Below are positions 1 through 7,918 of a stretch of 64,000 nt of DNA, piece by piece (position 1 is the first letter of the stretch; every line of letters begins with the position of its first letter). Both the position numbers and the translations under genes were made by a program. Source of the DNA: Jannaschia sp. S6380 (GTDB lineage Bacteria > Pseudomonadota > Alphaproteobacteria > Rhodobacterales > Rhodobacteraceae); contig NZ_JALKAS010000001.1 of NCBI RefSeq assembly GCF_023015695.1, positions 558,001-622,000 of the forward strand, read 5' to 3'. Below the pieces are notes generated by a model. The model was not told the DNA's origin. It saw only the letters and a list, made by a program, of their open reading frames with translations, and did not search any database.

Positions 1-825
1 GACGACGTCCCCTACAAGATGGAGGCGAGCGACCATCCCTTCGGCGGCCCCGGTGCGCATAACGGTGGCCGCGTGCGGTTCGATGCCGACGGCGCGCTGT
101 GGCTGACCACTGGCGACAACCACAACGAGGAGGTGCCGCAAAGCCCCACGATGATGGGCTCCAAGGTGCTGCGGATGGACACGGATGGAAACGCCCATGC
201 CGAAAACACACCGCCCGAAGGGTTCGACCCCCGGACCTATACCTACGGGCATCGGAACGTGCAGGGCATCGCCTTCCACCCCGAAACCGGAACGCCGATC
301 ACGGCCGAACACGGGCCCTGGCACTCCGACGAGATCACCGTCCTGCAGAACGGCGGCAACGCCGGTTGGGACCCGCGCGACAACATGGCCGGCCGGGGCG
401 ACTGCCCGGACGGCTATTGCGGCTACATGCCCAACCAGGCCGAGGGGATGAACCGGTTCGAGCGGGCGTCCTTCATGCCGATGACGGATTTCGAGACCTA
501 TCCCGACGCGATGCCGCCCATCTGGGACAACAACGGCTGGTCGCAGGGCACGTCCTCGGCCGCGTTCCTGGAAGGCGAGCAATGGGGCGACTGGGACGGC
601 ACGATGGCCGTCGGCATCATGGGCATCGGCTTCGGTGGCACGCCCATCGGACAGCGCATCGACGTGATCGAGCTGTCGGATGACGGGATGGAGGTCGTCG
701 ACGTGACCGAGATGACCCTGCCGATGGAGGCCGGACGCTTCCGTTCGCTGGTCCTGGGGCCGGATGGCAGCCTCTATGCCGCGGTGGACGAGGGGACGAT
801 CCACAAGCTCACCCCCGGCGGCTGA
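1..825 (+). CDS. PQQ-dependent sugar dehydrogenase family protein (5' partial)
   Basis: The gene enters from outside the window; about 274 codons remain, ending at a TGA. The protein belongs to the soluble PQQ-dependent glucose/sorbosone dehydrogenase beta-propeller family, which usually works in the periplasm and oxidises sugars or polyols. Seen: the stretch GGPGAHNGGRVRF followed by LWLTTGDNH, then YGHRNVQGIAF and ITAEHGPWHSDEI, which are the family's blade motifs with the active-site His and cofactor-binding Arg. A late segment reads RFRSLVLGPDGSLYAAVDEG, a typical last blade. The substrate cannot be told, and any signal peptide lies outside the window. The next gene is on the other strand with a 35-bp gap, so this gene ends its transcription unit. 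Confidence 0.85.
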   Translation, partial: DDVPYKMEASDHPFGGPGAHNGGRVRFDADGALWLTTGDNHNEEVPQSPTMMGSKVLRMDTDGNAHAENTPPEGFDPRTYTYGHRNVQGIAFHPETGTPITAEHGPWHSDEITVLQNGGNAGWDPRDNMAGRGDCPDGYCGYMPNQAEGMNRFERASFMPMTDFETYPDAMPPIWDNNGWSQGTSSAAFLEGEQWGDWDGTMAVGIMGIGFGGTPIGQRIDVIELSDDGMEVVDVTEMTLPMEAGRFRSLVLGPDGSLYAAVDEGTIHKLTPGG

Positions 826-860
826 GCCGAGCTGGGCCGTGCCGCGCGACGGCGCGGCCC

Positions 861-1307
861 TCACTCGCCCCGGATCAGGGCCTCGGGCAGCGCATAGCGT
901 TGGTCGTCGACCCGGATCAGGTGCATGCCGTCCACGACCTTCCAATCCGTATCGGTCCCGTTGCCGGACATCGTCGCATCCGCCCGCAGGAACTCACTCC
1001 GCGCGAATTGCAGAAACCGCGCGAACCCGTTCGGGAACGTGACCCGCGCGGTGGCCGATCCGTCCGAACCCCGGGCGACGGCCACGTCGCATTCCATCAT
1101 CGCCTCGCCGGCTTCCTGCGCGCATGGGATGCGGGCGTGGATATCGAAATCGCCGCGGCGGGCCCGGCGGAAACTGTCACCGGCCTCGTCCTGAACCGGG
1201 ATCGGCCGTGCCAGGGGCAGTGTCGCCAGATCGCGTGCCGGCACCATCGCAGGGGCCGCGGCCGGCAGGGCGAGAAGAAAGGTGACGAAAGGCAGGGTCT
1301 GGCGCAT
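861..1307 (-). CDS. small exported protein of unknown function
   Basis: 148 residues. I do not recognise the family. The N-terminus (MRQTLPFVTFLLALPAAAPA) is a clear Sec signal peptide with a probable AxA-like cleavage site near residue 20, so the mature part is periplasmic. It holds two Cys (in IPCAQEAGEAMMECDV) that could form a disulfide, then a beta-rich stretch ending DDQRYALPEALIRGE. It starts at an ATG preceded by an AGGAGGA-type ribosome site (minus strand). It stands alone between a convergent sugar dehydrogenase and a tRNA-Ser gene on its own strand. No function is proposed. Confidence 0.6.
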   Translation of the reverse strand: MRQTLPFVTFLLALPAAAPAMVPARDLATLPLARPIPVQDEAGDSFRRARRGDFDIHARIPCAQEAGEAMMECDVAVARGSDGSATARVTFPNGFARFLQFARSEFLRADATMSGNGTDTDWKVVDGMHLIRVDDQRYALPEALIRGE

Positions 1308-1347
1308 GACCGGTCCTCCTCCTCGGGGTGGGGCGCGGGGGCCCTGG

Positions 1348-1437
1348 TGGCAGAGGCGGTGGGATTCGAACCCACGAGACGCTCTCGCGCCTGCCGGTTT
1401 TCAAGACCGGTGCCTTCGACCGCTCGGCCACACCTCC
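1348..1437 (-). tRNA. tRNA-Ser (anticodon UGA)
   Basis: A 90-nt class II tRNA with an encoded CCA end. Read on the minus strand it begins GGAGGTG, pairs with CGCCTCT at the 3' end, has an anticodon stem CCGGT/ACCGG around the loop CTTGAAA (anticodon TGA), a long variable arm typical of tRNA-Ser, and the T-loop GGTTCGAATCC. It decodes UCA and related Ser codons. Confidence 0.97.
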
Positions 1438-1540
1438 GACGACGGTGTCGCTACACCGGGGGGGCGCGATTGGGAAGTGTCATGGATCTGTTACCTTGCC
1501 GGCCTAGCGGCGCGGTGCGGCATGACGGGGGATGGATGCG

Positions 1541-2530
1541 ATGAAGGTGCTTCTCAACGGGCTGGGCCGGATCGGCAAGCTGGTTTTGCGCGACCTGATC
1601 GACACGCCCGGCGGGGTCGAGGTCGTCGCCGTGAACGACGCCGCCGGCGATGCCGAACAGCATGCCCTGCTGATGGAGTTCGACAGCGTCCACGGCCGCT
1701 GGATCCGCCCCTGCCGGGCCGAAGGCGACCGCCTGCACCTCGGCGACGCCTCCGTCCCGCTGACCGGGCACCGCCGGATCGAGGATCTGCCGCTCGGGGG
1801 CATCGACGCCGTGCTGGACTGCACCGGCGCCTTCAAGACCGACGCCGCGGTGGAACCCTATTGGGCCGCAGGCGTGGACCGCGTGCTGGTTTCGGCCCCG
1901 ATCAAGGGCGACGCTGCGTTGAACCTCGTCTACGGGGTGAACCACGACCGCTACGACGGCACGCAGCGCCTCGTCACGGCGGCCAGCTGCACGACCAACT
2001 GTCTGGCGCCCATCGTCCACGTGCTGCGCGATATCGGAATCCGGCACGGCAGCTTCACCACGATCCATGACGTCACCAACACCCAGACCATGGTCGACCG
2101 GCCGCACAAGGATCCGCGGCGCGCGCGCTCGGCGCTCAACAACCTGATCCCGACCACGACCGGGTCGGCCCGTGCGATCATGGCGATCTTCCCCGAGATG
2201 GAGGGGCGGCTGACGGGCCATGCCGTCCGCGTGCCGCTGCTGAACGCGTCGCTGACGGATTGCGCGTTCGAGATGGCGCACGAGGTTACGGCCGAGGGCA
2301 TCAACAACGCGTTTCGCCGGGCAGAGGCGGGGGCCCTCGCCGGCATCCTCGGGGTCGAGGATCGCTCCCTGGTGTCGTCGGACTTCCTCAACGAGCGGCG
2401 CTCGGTCGTGATCGACGCGCCGTCGACGGTGGTGGTGCAGGGAACGCATCTGAAGCTCTATGCCTGGTACGACAACGAATACGGTTATGCCGTCCGCCTG
2501 GCCGACATCGCGCGGATGATGGCCGGATGA
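1541..2530 (+). CDS. ArsJ-associated glyceraldehyde-3-phosphate dehydrogenase
   Basis: A GAPDH paralogue of 329 residues. It has the N-terminal NAD-binding GLGRIGKLVLRD, the catalytic motif ASCTTNCLAP with Cys about residue 150, the His of TTIHDVTNTQ, and the terminal WYDNEYGYAVRLADI. Its stop overlaps the start of arsJ (ATGA), so the two are translationally coupled. In characterised systems this GAPDH uses arsenate instead of phosphate and makes 1-arseno-3-phosphoglycerate, which ArsJ expels (established for the family). I chose ATG 1541, with GGGGGA 8 nt upstream, over the in-frame ATG at 1532, which would add MDA. The protein could also act in glycolysis, but the arsJ pairing points to arsenate detoxification. 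No arsR gene is adjacent. Confidence 0.88.
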   Translation: MKVLLNGLGRIGKLVLRDLIDTPGGVEVVAVNDAAGDAEQHALLMEFDSVHGRWIRPCRAEGDRLHLGDASVPLTGHRRIEDLPLGGIDAVLDCTGAFKTDAAVEPYWAAGVDRVLVSAPIKGDAALNLVYGVNHDRYDGTQRLVTAASCTTNCLAPIVHVLRDIGIRHGSFTTIHDVTNTQTMVDRPHKDPRRARSALNNLIPTTTGSARAIMAIFPEMEGRLTGHAVRVPLLNASLTDCAFEMAHEVTAEGINNAFRRAEAGALAGILGVEDRSLVSSDFLNERRSVVIDAPSTVVVQGTHLKLYAWYDNEYGYAVRLADIARMMAG

Positions 2531-3726
2531 CATCGCTCCGGGGCTATGCGGCCGTCACCGCGGCCTATTGGGCGTTCATGCTGACCGACGGCGCGTTGCG
2601 GATGCTGGTGCTGCTGCATTTCCACCGGCTGGGCTTCTCGCCGCTGCAACTCGCCTGGCTCTTCGTCCTCTACGAGGTGGCGGGCATCGTCACCAACCTG
2701 ACCGCCGGATGGCTGGCCGCGCGCTTCGGCCTGGCCTCGACGCTGATCGCCGGGCTGGCACTGCAGATCGTGGCGCTGGCGGCCCTGACCGCGCTCGACC
2801 CGGGCTGGACGATCGCGGTTTCGGTCTGGTTCGTGATGCTGGTGCAGGGCGCATCGGGGGTGGCCAAGGACCTGACCAAGACTGCGTCGAAATCGGCGGT
2901 GAAGCTGCTGGCGCCGGCGGGGCAGGGGCTGTTCCGGTGGGTCGCGGTCCTGACCGGGTCGAAGAACGCGATCAAGGGTGCGGGCTTCTTCGTCGGCGCC
3001 GGCCTTCTGGCGGGCGTGGGGTTCGTGCCGGCCCTTTGGCTGATGGCGGCGACCCTGTCGCTGGTCCTGCTGGCCATCGCGATCTTCCTGCCCGCGGGCC
3101 TTTCGATCCGCGACAAGGGCGCCCGCTTCGCCCACGTCTTCAGCACGGACGCCCGCATCAATCGCCTGTCGCTGGCCCGGATGTTCCTCTTCGGCGCGCG
3201 CGACGTATGGTTCGTCGTGGCCCTGCCGATCTGGCTGGCGGCGACCTTGGCGCAGGGCATGTCAGACGACCGCGCGTTCTTCCTGACCGGGGGTTTCATG
3301 GCGCTCTGGATCGTGGGCTACGGCGCGGTGCAGGCGGCCGCGCCGCGGATCATGGGGCAGGGCGATGCAGGGCGGGCCGGTATCTGGGCGCTGGCGCTGG
3401 CGGTCGTGCCCTTCGCGCTCGCGCCGGTCGCGCTCGGCTGGTCGGGCTCGATGGCGGTCGTGCTGGTGGGGCTGCTGGCGTTCGGGGCGCTCTTCGCGAT
3501 GAACTCGGCGTTGCACTCCTTTCTGATCCTCGACTTCGCGGGCGCTGCGCGGGTGACGATGGATGTCGGCTTCTACTACATGGCGAATGCCGCCGGGCGT
3601 CTGCTGGGCACGGTCCTGTCGGGACTGACCTATCAGCTGGGCGGGCTTTCGCTCTCGCTGGCGGCGTCGGCCGTGATGCTGCTCGCCTCGTCCCGGATCG
3701 TCGGGCGTATTCCTGCCCGTGCGTGA
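2527..3726 (+). CDS. arsJ: organoarsenical efflux MFS transporter ArsJ
   Basis: A 399-residue major facilitator protein with about 11-12 hydrophobic spans. It starts MTSLRGYAAVTAAYWAFMLT, and has a cytoplasmic loop rich in Lys (GVAKDLTKTASKSAVKLLA) after the fourth or fifth span, which I associate with the ArsJ family. ArsJ exports 1-arseno-3-phosphoglycerate made by the partner GAPDH; the compound then breaks down outside to arsenate, giving net arsenate resistance (established knowledge). Coupling by ATGA overlap with the GAPDH gene supports this assignment strongly. No arsenic-responsive regulator lies beside the pair, so control is unknown. The gene ends 110 bp before the next gene on the same strand. 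Confidence 0.88.
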   Translation: MTSLRGYAAVTAAYWAFMLTDGALRMLVLLHFHRLGFSPLQLAWLFVLYEVAGIVTNLTAGWLAARFGLASTLIAGLALQIVALAALTALDPGWTIAVSVWFVMLVQGASGVAKDLTKTASKSAVKLLAPAGQGLFRWVAVLTGSKNAIKGAGFFVGAGLLAGVGFVPALWLMAATLSLVLLAIAIFLPAGLSIRDKGARFAHVFSTDARINRLSLARMFLFGARDVWFVVALPIWLAATLAQGMSDDRAFFLTGGFMALWIVGYGAVQAAAPRIMGQGDAGRAGIWALALAVVPFALAPVALGWSGSMAVVLVGLLAFGALFAMNSALHSFLILDFAGAARVTMDVGFYYMANAAGRLLGTVLSGLTYQLGGLSLSLAASAVMLLASSRIVGRIPARA

Positions 3727-3836
3727 CGCAGCGTTCACTTGACGGGTCCGCCCCCTCGGCTCACATCTTCGTGGGTTGTCGCCCATGCCCCCGCCGGGCA
3801 TGCGATAGGTCAGTCCGTCCCGCAGCCCGAGGGTTC

Positions 3837-4439
3837 ATGTTCGACGCCAGGATCCGTCCCCTGATCGACCCGCCGCTTGATCGTGCCGGCCGCCATCTGG
3901 CCCGGTGGGGCGCCACGGCCGACGCGATCACGTTGACGGGTCTGGCGCTGGGCCTGATCTCGGCCGTCTGCATCGCGCTCGGGGCGTTCGGCTGGGCGCT
4001 CCTGCCGCTTCTGGTGTCGCGGGTGCTCGACGGGCTGGACGGGGCGGTCGCGCGGGCGACGCATCCGACGGATTTCGGCGGCTATCTCGATATATGGGCC
4101 GACTTCGTCTTTTACGGCGCGGTGCCCTTCGCCTTCGCCGTGGCGGATCCGGCGAACGCGCTGCCGGCGGCGTTCCTTCTGCTGTCGTTCTACGTCAACG
4201 GAACCAGCTTTCTGGGCTTCGCGGTGCAGGCCGAAAAGCGGGGCCTGACGACACGGGCCCAAGGCCGCAAGTCGCTCTACTATTCCGTCGGACTGCTGGA
4301 GGGGGCCGAGACGATCGCCTTCTTCGTGCTGCTGTGCCTGCTGCCGAACCAATTCGCGCCGCTGGCCTGGGCGTTCGGTGGCCTGTGCCTGCTGACCGCG
4401 ACCGCACGCGTCATGAACGCCCGCCACATCCTGAGTTGA
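3837..4439 (+). CDS. CDP-alcohol phosphatidyltransferase family protein (YnjF-like)
   Basis: A 200-residue integral membrane enzyme. It carries the family motif DGxDGxxAR followed by GxxxDxxxD, seen here as LDGLDGAVARATHPTDFGGY then LDIWADF, at about residues 64-90, with several hydrophobic spans after it. Such enzymes transfer a phosphatidyl group from CDP-diacylglycerol to an alcohol; the acceptor cannot be told here. It sits 7 bp upstream of an ABC transporter gene set that matches E. coli ynjBCD, and E. coli ynjF is also a CDP-alcohol phosphatidyltransferase, so a functional link is likely though unproven. The start is the first ATG of the conserved region; an upstream extension has no family similarity. 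Confidence 0.82.
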   Translation: MFDARIRPLIDPPLDRAGRHLARWGATADAITLTGLALGLISAVCIALGAFGWALLPLLVSRVLDGLDGAVARATHPTDFGGYLDIWADFVFYGAVPFAFAVADPANALPAAFLLLSFYVNGTSFLGFAVQAEKRGLTTRAQGRKSLYYSVGLLEGAETIAFFVLLCLLPNQFAPLAWAFGGLCLLTATARVMNARHILS

Positions 4440-4446
4440 GAGAGAC

Positions 4447-5637
4447 ATGAGACTGATCCTTGCCCTGACCGCGTTGCTGACCCTGCCGGCGCAGGCCGAT
4501 ATCGACCCCGCCGACTGGGATGCCGTGACCCGCGCGGCCGAGGGGCAGACGGTCTATTGGCATGCCTGGGGCGGGTCGTCGGCCACCAACGACTTCATTT
4601 CCTGGATCGGCGACCGCGCGGCCGAGGAAGGCGTGACGCTGGAACACGTCAAGCTCGCCGATACGGCCGATGCGGTGGGCGCCGTGCTGACCGAACGCCA
4701 GGCCGGGCGCGACAGCGGCGGCTCGGTCGACCTCATCTGGATCAATGGCGCGAACTTCGCCTCGATGAAGGCGAACGACCTCCTCTTCGGGCCCTTCGCC
4801 GAGCAGCTTCCGAACTGGCGCTATGTCGATGTCGACGGCAAGACCGTCACGACCGACTTCACCGTCCCGACCGAGGGCTACGAGAGTCCCTGGGCCATGG
4901 CGCAGCTCGTCTTCGTCCACGATACGGCACGGGTCGAGGATCCGCCGAAATCGGCCGAGGCCCTGCTGGACTGGGCCGGGCGGAACCCCGGGCGCTTTAC
5001 CTATCCGCAGCCGCCGGACTTCCTGGGCACGACCTTCCTCAAGCAGATGCTGATCGAGACGGTCGAGGAGGCATCTGTCCTGCAGGCGCCGGTGGGCGAC
5101 GACTATGCCGAGGTGTCGGCGCCGCTCTGGGATTTCCTCGACCGGCTGACGCCGCTTTTGTGGCGCGAGGGGCGCGCCTATCCCGAGACCGGTCCGCGGA
5201 TGCTCCAACTCATCAACGACGGCGAGACCGACCTCGCCTTCAGCTTCTCGCCCGGCGAGGCGACCGCGGCGATCGCCAATTACGAACTGCCCGAGACGGT
5301 GCGGACCTATGTGCTCGATGGCGGCACGCTGGGCAATGCCAGCTTCGTCGCGATCCCCTATAACGCCAACGCCAAGGAGGGCGCGATGGTCGTGGCGAAC
5401 ATCCTGCTGTCGCCCGAAGCGCAGCTTCGCGCGCAGACGCCCGACATTCTGGGCTATGGCACCGTCCTCGACATGGACAAGCTGCCCGGGGCCGACCGTG
5501 CCGCCTTCGATGCGCTCGACCTCGGGATCGCGACGCTGACGCCGGCCGAACTCGGCCCCGCCCTGCCGGAGCCGCATCCCAGCTGGGCCACCCGCCTGGC
5601 CGAGGATTGGGTCGCGCGCTACGGCGTCGCCCAATAG
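4447..5637 (+). CDS. ABC transporter substrate-binding protein (YnjB-like)
   Basis: 396 residues with a short cleavable signal peptide (MRLILALTALLTLPAQA), so it is periplasmic. The body is a type II periplasmic binding fold: VYWHAWGGSSATNDFISWIG near the N-terminus, VDLIWINGANFASMKAN, and SFSPGEATAAIANYELPETV. These resemble the YnjB/thiamine-binding ThiB branch of extracellular solute-binding proteins. It is followed with no gap by the permease and then the ATPase, giving a full importer. The ligand of YnjB proteins is not established, so thiamine-like import should not be assumed. AGAGAC lies 4 nt before the ATG. Confidence 0.85.
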   Translation: MRLILALTALLTLPAQADIDPADWDAVTRAAEGQTVYWHAWGGSSATNDFISWIGDRAAEEGVTLEHVKLADTADAVGAVLTERQAGRDSGGSVDLIWINGANFASMKANDLLFGPFAEQLPNWRYVDVDGKTVTTDFTVPTEGYESPWAMAQLVFVHDTARVEDPPKSAEALLDWAGRNPGRFTYPQPPDFLGTTFLKQMLIETVEEASVLQAPVGDDYAEVSAPLWDFLDRLTPLLWREGRAYPETGPRMLQLINDGETDLAFSFSPGEATAAIANYELPETVRTYVLDGGTLGNASFVAIPYNANAKEGAMVVANILLSPEAQLRAQTPDILGYGTVLDMDKLPGADRAAFDALDLGIATLTPAELGPALPEPHPSWATRLAEDWVARYGVAQ

Positions 5638-7296
5638 GTGCTGCGCCCGCTTCCGCTCCTGACGACGCTCGTTCTGGCCGGCCCGGTGGCCTTCGGGTTA
5701 CTGGGCACGGTCCTTCCCGCCTTCGGATACCTCGTTCCCGGGGCCGATGCGCCGATGCAGGCGGCACTCGGCTGGCGGGGGCTGCCGCGCGCGCTGGGGG
5801 TGGCGATCCTGTCGGGCGTGCTGTCCACGCTGGGCGCGCTTTCGGTCGCGGCGCTGATCCTCGCGGGCTGGCACGGCACGCGCGCCTTTCGCTGGCTGGA
5901 ACGCGCGCTCTCGCCGCTCCTCGCGGTGCCGCACGCGGCAGCGGCCCTCGGGCTCGCGTTCCTGATCGCGCCATCAGGCTGGATCGCGCGCATCCCGGCG
6001 GTGGCCCTCGGGTGGGAACGGGCGCCGGACCTGCTGATTCTGAACGATCCGTGGGGCCTGTCGCTGACCGCCGGTCTGATCGCGAAGGAACTGCCGTTCC
6101 TGTTGCTGATGATGCTGGCCGCCCTGCCGCAGGCGAATGCGGGCCCCCGGCTGCGCGTGGCGCGGTCGCTGGGCCAGGGGCGCGTCGCGGGGTGGTTCAA
6201 GGCGGTGTTCCCCGGCGTCTACGCACAGGTGCGGCTGCCGGTCCTGGTGGTGCTGGTCTACGGCATGACCAATGTCGACGTGGCCGTCATCCTCGGGCCG
6301 TCGACGCCTTCGACCCTGGCGGTGCAGGTGACCCGCTGGATGATGGACCCGGACCTGAGTTCGCGCGCCGTCGCCGCGGCCGGTGGCGTGATCCTGTTCG
6401 CGGCGACGCTTGCCGTCCTGGCCCTGTGGTTCGCGGGCGAGAGGCTGGCCGCGCGGCTGGGCCGGCGCTGGGTCGTCTCCGGCGGCGGGGCGCCCGAACG
6501 GGTGGCACGCGGGGCGGGCCTCGCATTGGCGGCGGGGTCGGCGGCGATGGTGCTGGCCGGCTTGGCGGCGCTTGCCGTCTGGTCGGTTGCGGCGCGCTGG
6601 TCCTTTCCCGACCTGGCACCCGAGGCGCTGACCTTGCGCAGCTGGGCGCGCTTCGGCCCGTCCATGGTCGATGTGGCGCTCGACACCGTCGCGCTGGCCG
6701 GCGCGGCGACGCTCGCGTCGCTCGTCCTCGTGGTCGGGTGCTTGGAGGCGGAGCATCGCTTCGGGCTCACGCTCGGCCAGCGGGCGCTCTGGCTCCTTTA
6801 CCTGCCGCTTCTGGTTCCGCAGGTCGCCTTCCTGCCCGGGTTGCAACTCCTGCCGCTGTCGCTGGGCTTCGGGCCCTCCTGGGGGCTGGTTCTGGCCGGA
6901 CATGTCGTGTTCGTCCTGCCCTATGTCTTCCTGTCCCTTTCCGGCCCGTTCCGGGCCTGGGACATCCGGTTGGCGCGGGTGGCGTCGGGCCTCGGCGCAT
7001 CGCGCAACCGCACGCTCTGGACGCTGCGCCTGCCGATGCTCGCCGGGCCGCTGCTGACGGCCGCGGCGATCGGCATCGCGGTGTCGGTGGGTCAATACCT
7101 GCCGACGCTGCTGCTGGGCGGCGGGCGGATCGCGACCCTCGTGACCGAGGCGGTGGCCCTGTCCTCCGGCGGGGACCGGCGCGCGATCGGGGTCTGGGGC
7201 CTGGGCCAGACCGGCGCGGCGCTGCTGCCCTTCGCGCTGGCGCTGATCGTGCCGGCCATCCTGTTCCGCAACCGCCGGGGTCTGCGCCATGGCTGA
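5638..7296 (+). CDS. ABC transporter permease, two fused permease halves (YnjC-like)
   Basis: 552 residues, starting at a GTG directly after the stop of the binding-protein gene. It has about 12 hydrophobic spans in two homologous halves. Each half has a cytoplasmic coupling loop of the EAA type: ARSLGQGRVAGWFKAVFPGV in the first and ASGLGASRNRTLWTLRLPML in the second, with the Gly at the expected place. This is the double-length permease found in YnjC, ThiP and iron permeases. It would form the membrane channel for the YnjB-like receptor. The 8-bp overlap with the ATPase gene implies coupled translation. Confidence 0.87.
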   Translation: MLRPLPLLTTLVLAGPVAFGLLGTVLPAFGYLVPGADAPMQAALGWRGLPRALGVAILSGVLSTLGALSVAALILAGWHGTRAFRWLERALSPLLAVPHAAAALGLAFLIAPSGWIARIPAVALGWERAPDLLILNDPWGLSLTAGLIAKELPFLLLMMLAALPQANAGPRLRVARSLGQGRVAGWFKAVFPGVYAQVRLPVLVVLVYGMTNVDVAVILGPSTPSTLAVQVTRWMMDPDLSSRAVAAAGGVILFAATLAVLALWFAGERLAARLGRRWVVSGGGAPERVARGAGLALAAGSAAMVLAGLAALAVWSVAARWSFPDLAPEALTLRSWARFGPSMVDVALDTVALAGAATLASLVLVVGCLEAEHRFGLTLGQRALWLLYLPLLVPQVAFLPGLQLLPLSLGFGPSWGLVLAGHVVFVLPYVFLSLSGPFRAWDIRLARVASGLGASRNRTLWTLRLPMLAGPLLTAAAIGIAVSVGQYLPTLLLGGGRIATLVTEAVALSSGGDRRAIGVWGLGQTGAALLPFALALIVPAILFRNRRGLRHG

Positions 7297-7918
7297 CGGC
7301 CTGCGGATCGAGGATGTCGCGGTGATGCACGGGTCCGACACGTTGCTGCGGCTGGATGCCCATGTCGCGCCCGGCCGGGTGTTGACGCTGATGGGGCCGT
7401 CGGGCTCGGGCAAGTCCACGTTGCTCAGCGTCGTCATCGGCGACCTCGCGCCGGCCTTTTGCGCGACGGGCCGCGTGATCCTGGACGGCCGCGACCTGAC
7501 CGGCGTTGCGCCCGAAGCCCGGCGCGTCGGTCTGCTGTACCAGGATCCGCTGCTGTTTCCGCATCTCGACGTGGCCGCGAACCTGGCCTTCGGGCTGCCG
7601 CGCGGGGGCGGGCGGGCCGAACGTTGCGCGACTGTCGCCGCCGCGCTGTCCGAGATCGGGCTGGCCGGGTTCGGCCCCCGCGATCCCGCCACGCTGTCGG
7701 GCGGGCAGGCGGCCCGTGTGGCGCTGATGCGCACGCTCCTGTCGCGCCCGCGCGCCTTGTTGCTGGACGAGCCGTTCTCCAAGTTGGACGCGGATCGGCG
7801 CGGGCAGATGCGCGACCTCGTCTTCGCCCGTGCACGCGGGGCTGGCGTGCCCGTGCTGATGGTGACCCATGACGCCGCAGACGCCGAGGCCGCACAGGGC
7901 GAAGTCGTGACGCTCTAG
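7289..7918 (+). CDS. ABC transporter ATP-binding protein (YnjD-like)
   Basis: A compact 209-residue ATPase. Walker A is GPSGSGKST (about residues 35-43), the Q-loop is LLYQDPLLF, the signature is LSGGQAARVAL (about 136), Walker B is ALLLDEPF (about 155), and the H-loop is MVTHDAADAE. It energises the importer formed with the two preceding genes. Its length, without an extra C-terminal regulatory domain, fits YnjD. Its stop codon interlocks with that of the convergent gene downstream: both use the same CTAG tetranucleotide. Confidence 0.9.
   Translation: MADGLRIEDVAVMHGSDTLLRLDAHVAPGRVLTLMGPSGSGKSTLLSVVIGDLAPAFCATGRVILDGRDLTGVAPEARRVGLLYQDPLLFPHLDVAANLAFGLPRGGGRAERCATVAAALSEIGLAGFGPRDPATLSGGQAARVALMRTLLSRPRALLLDEPFSKLDADRRGQMRDLVFARARGAGVPVLMVTHDAADAEAAQGEVVTL

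Noticed and set aside
1348..3726. tRNA-Ser next to the arsJ module as an island integration site
   Set aside because: The module lies beside the 5' end of the tRNA, not the 3' end where integrases act, and no integrase or repeated tRNA end is visible.
5974..7782. Long open frame of 602 codons on the minus strand over the ABC permease and ATPase
   Set aside because: It is antisense to clear ynjC/ynjD-like genes, has an Arg/Gln/His-rich composition typical of high-GC shadow frames, and shows no family motif.
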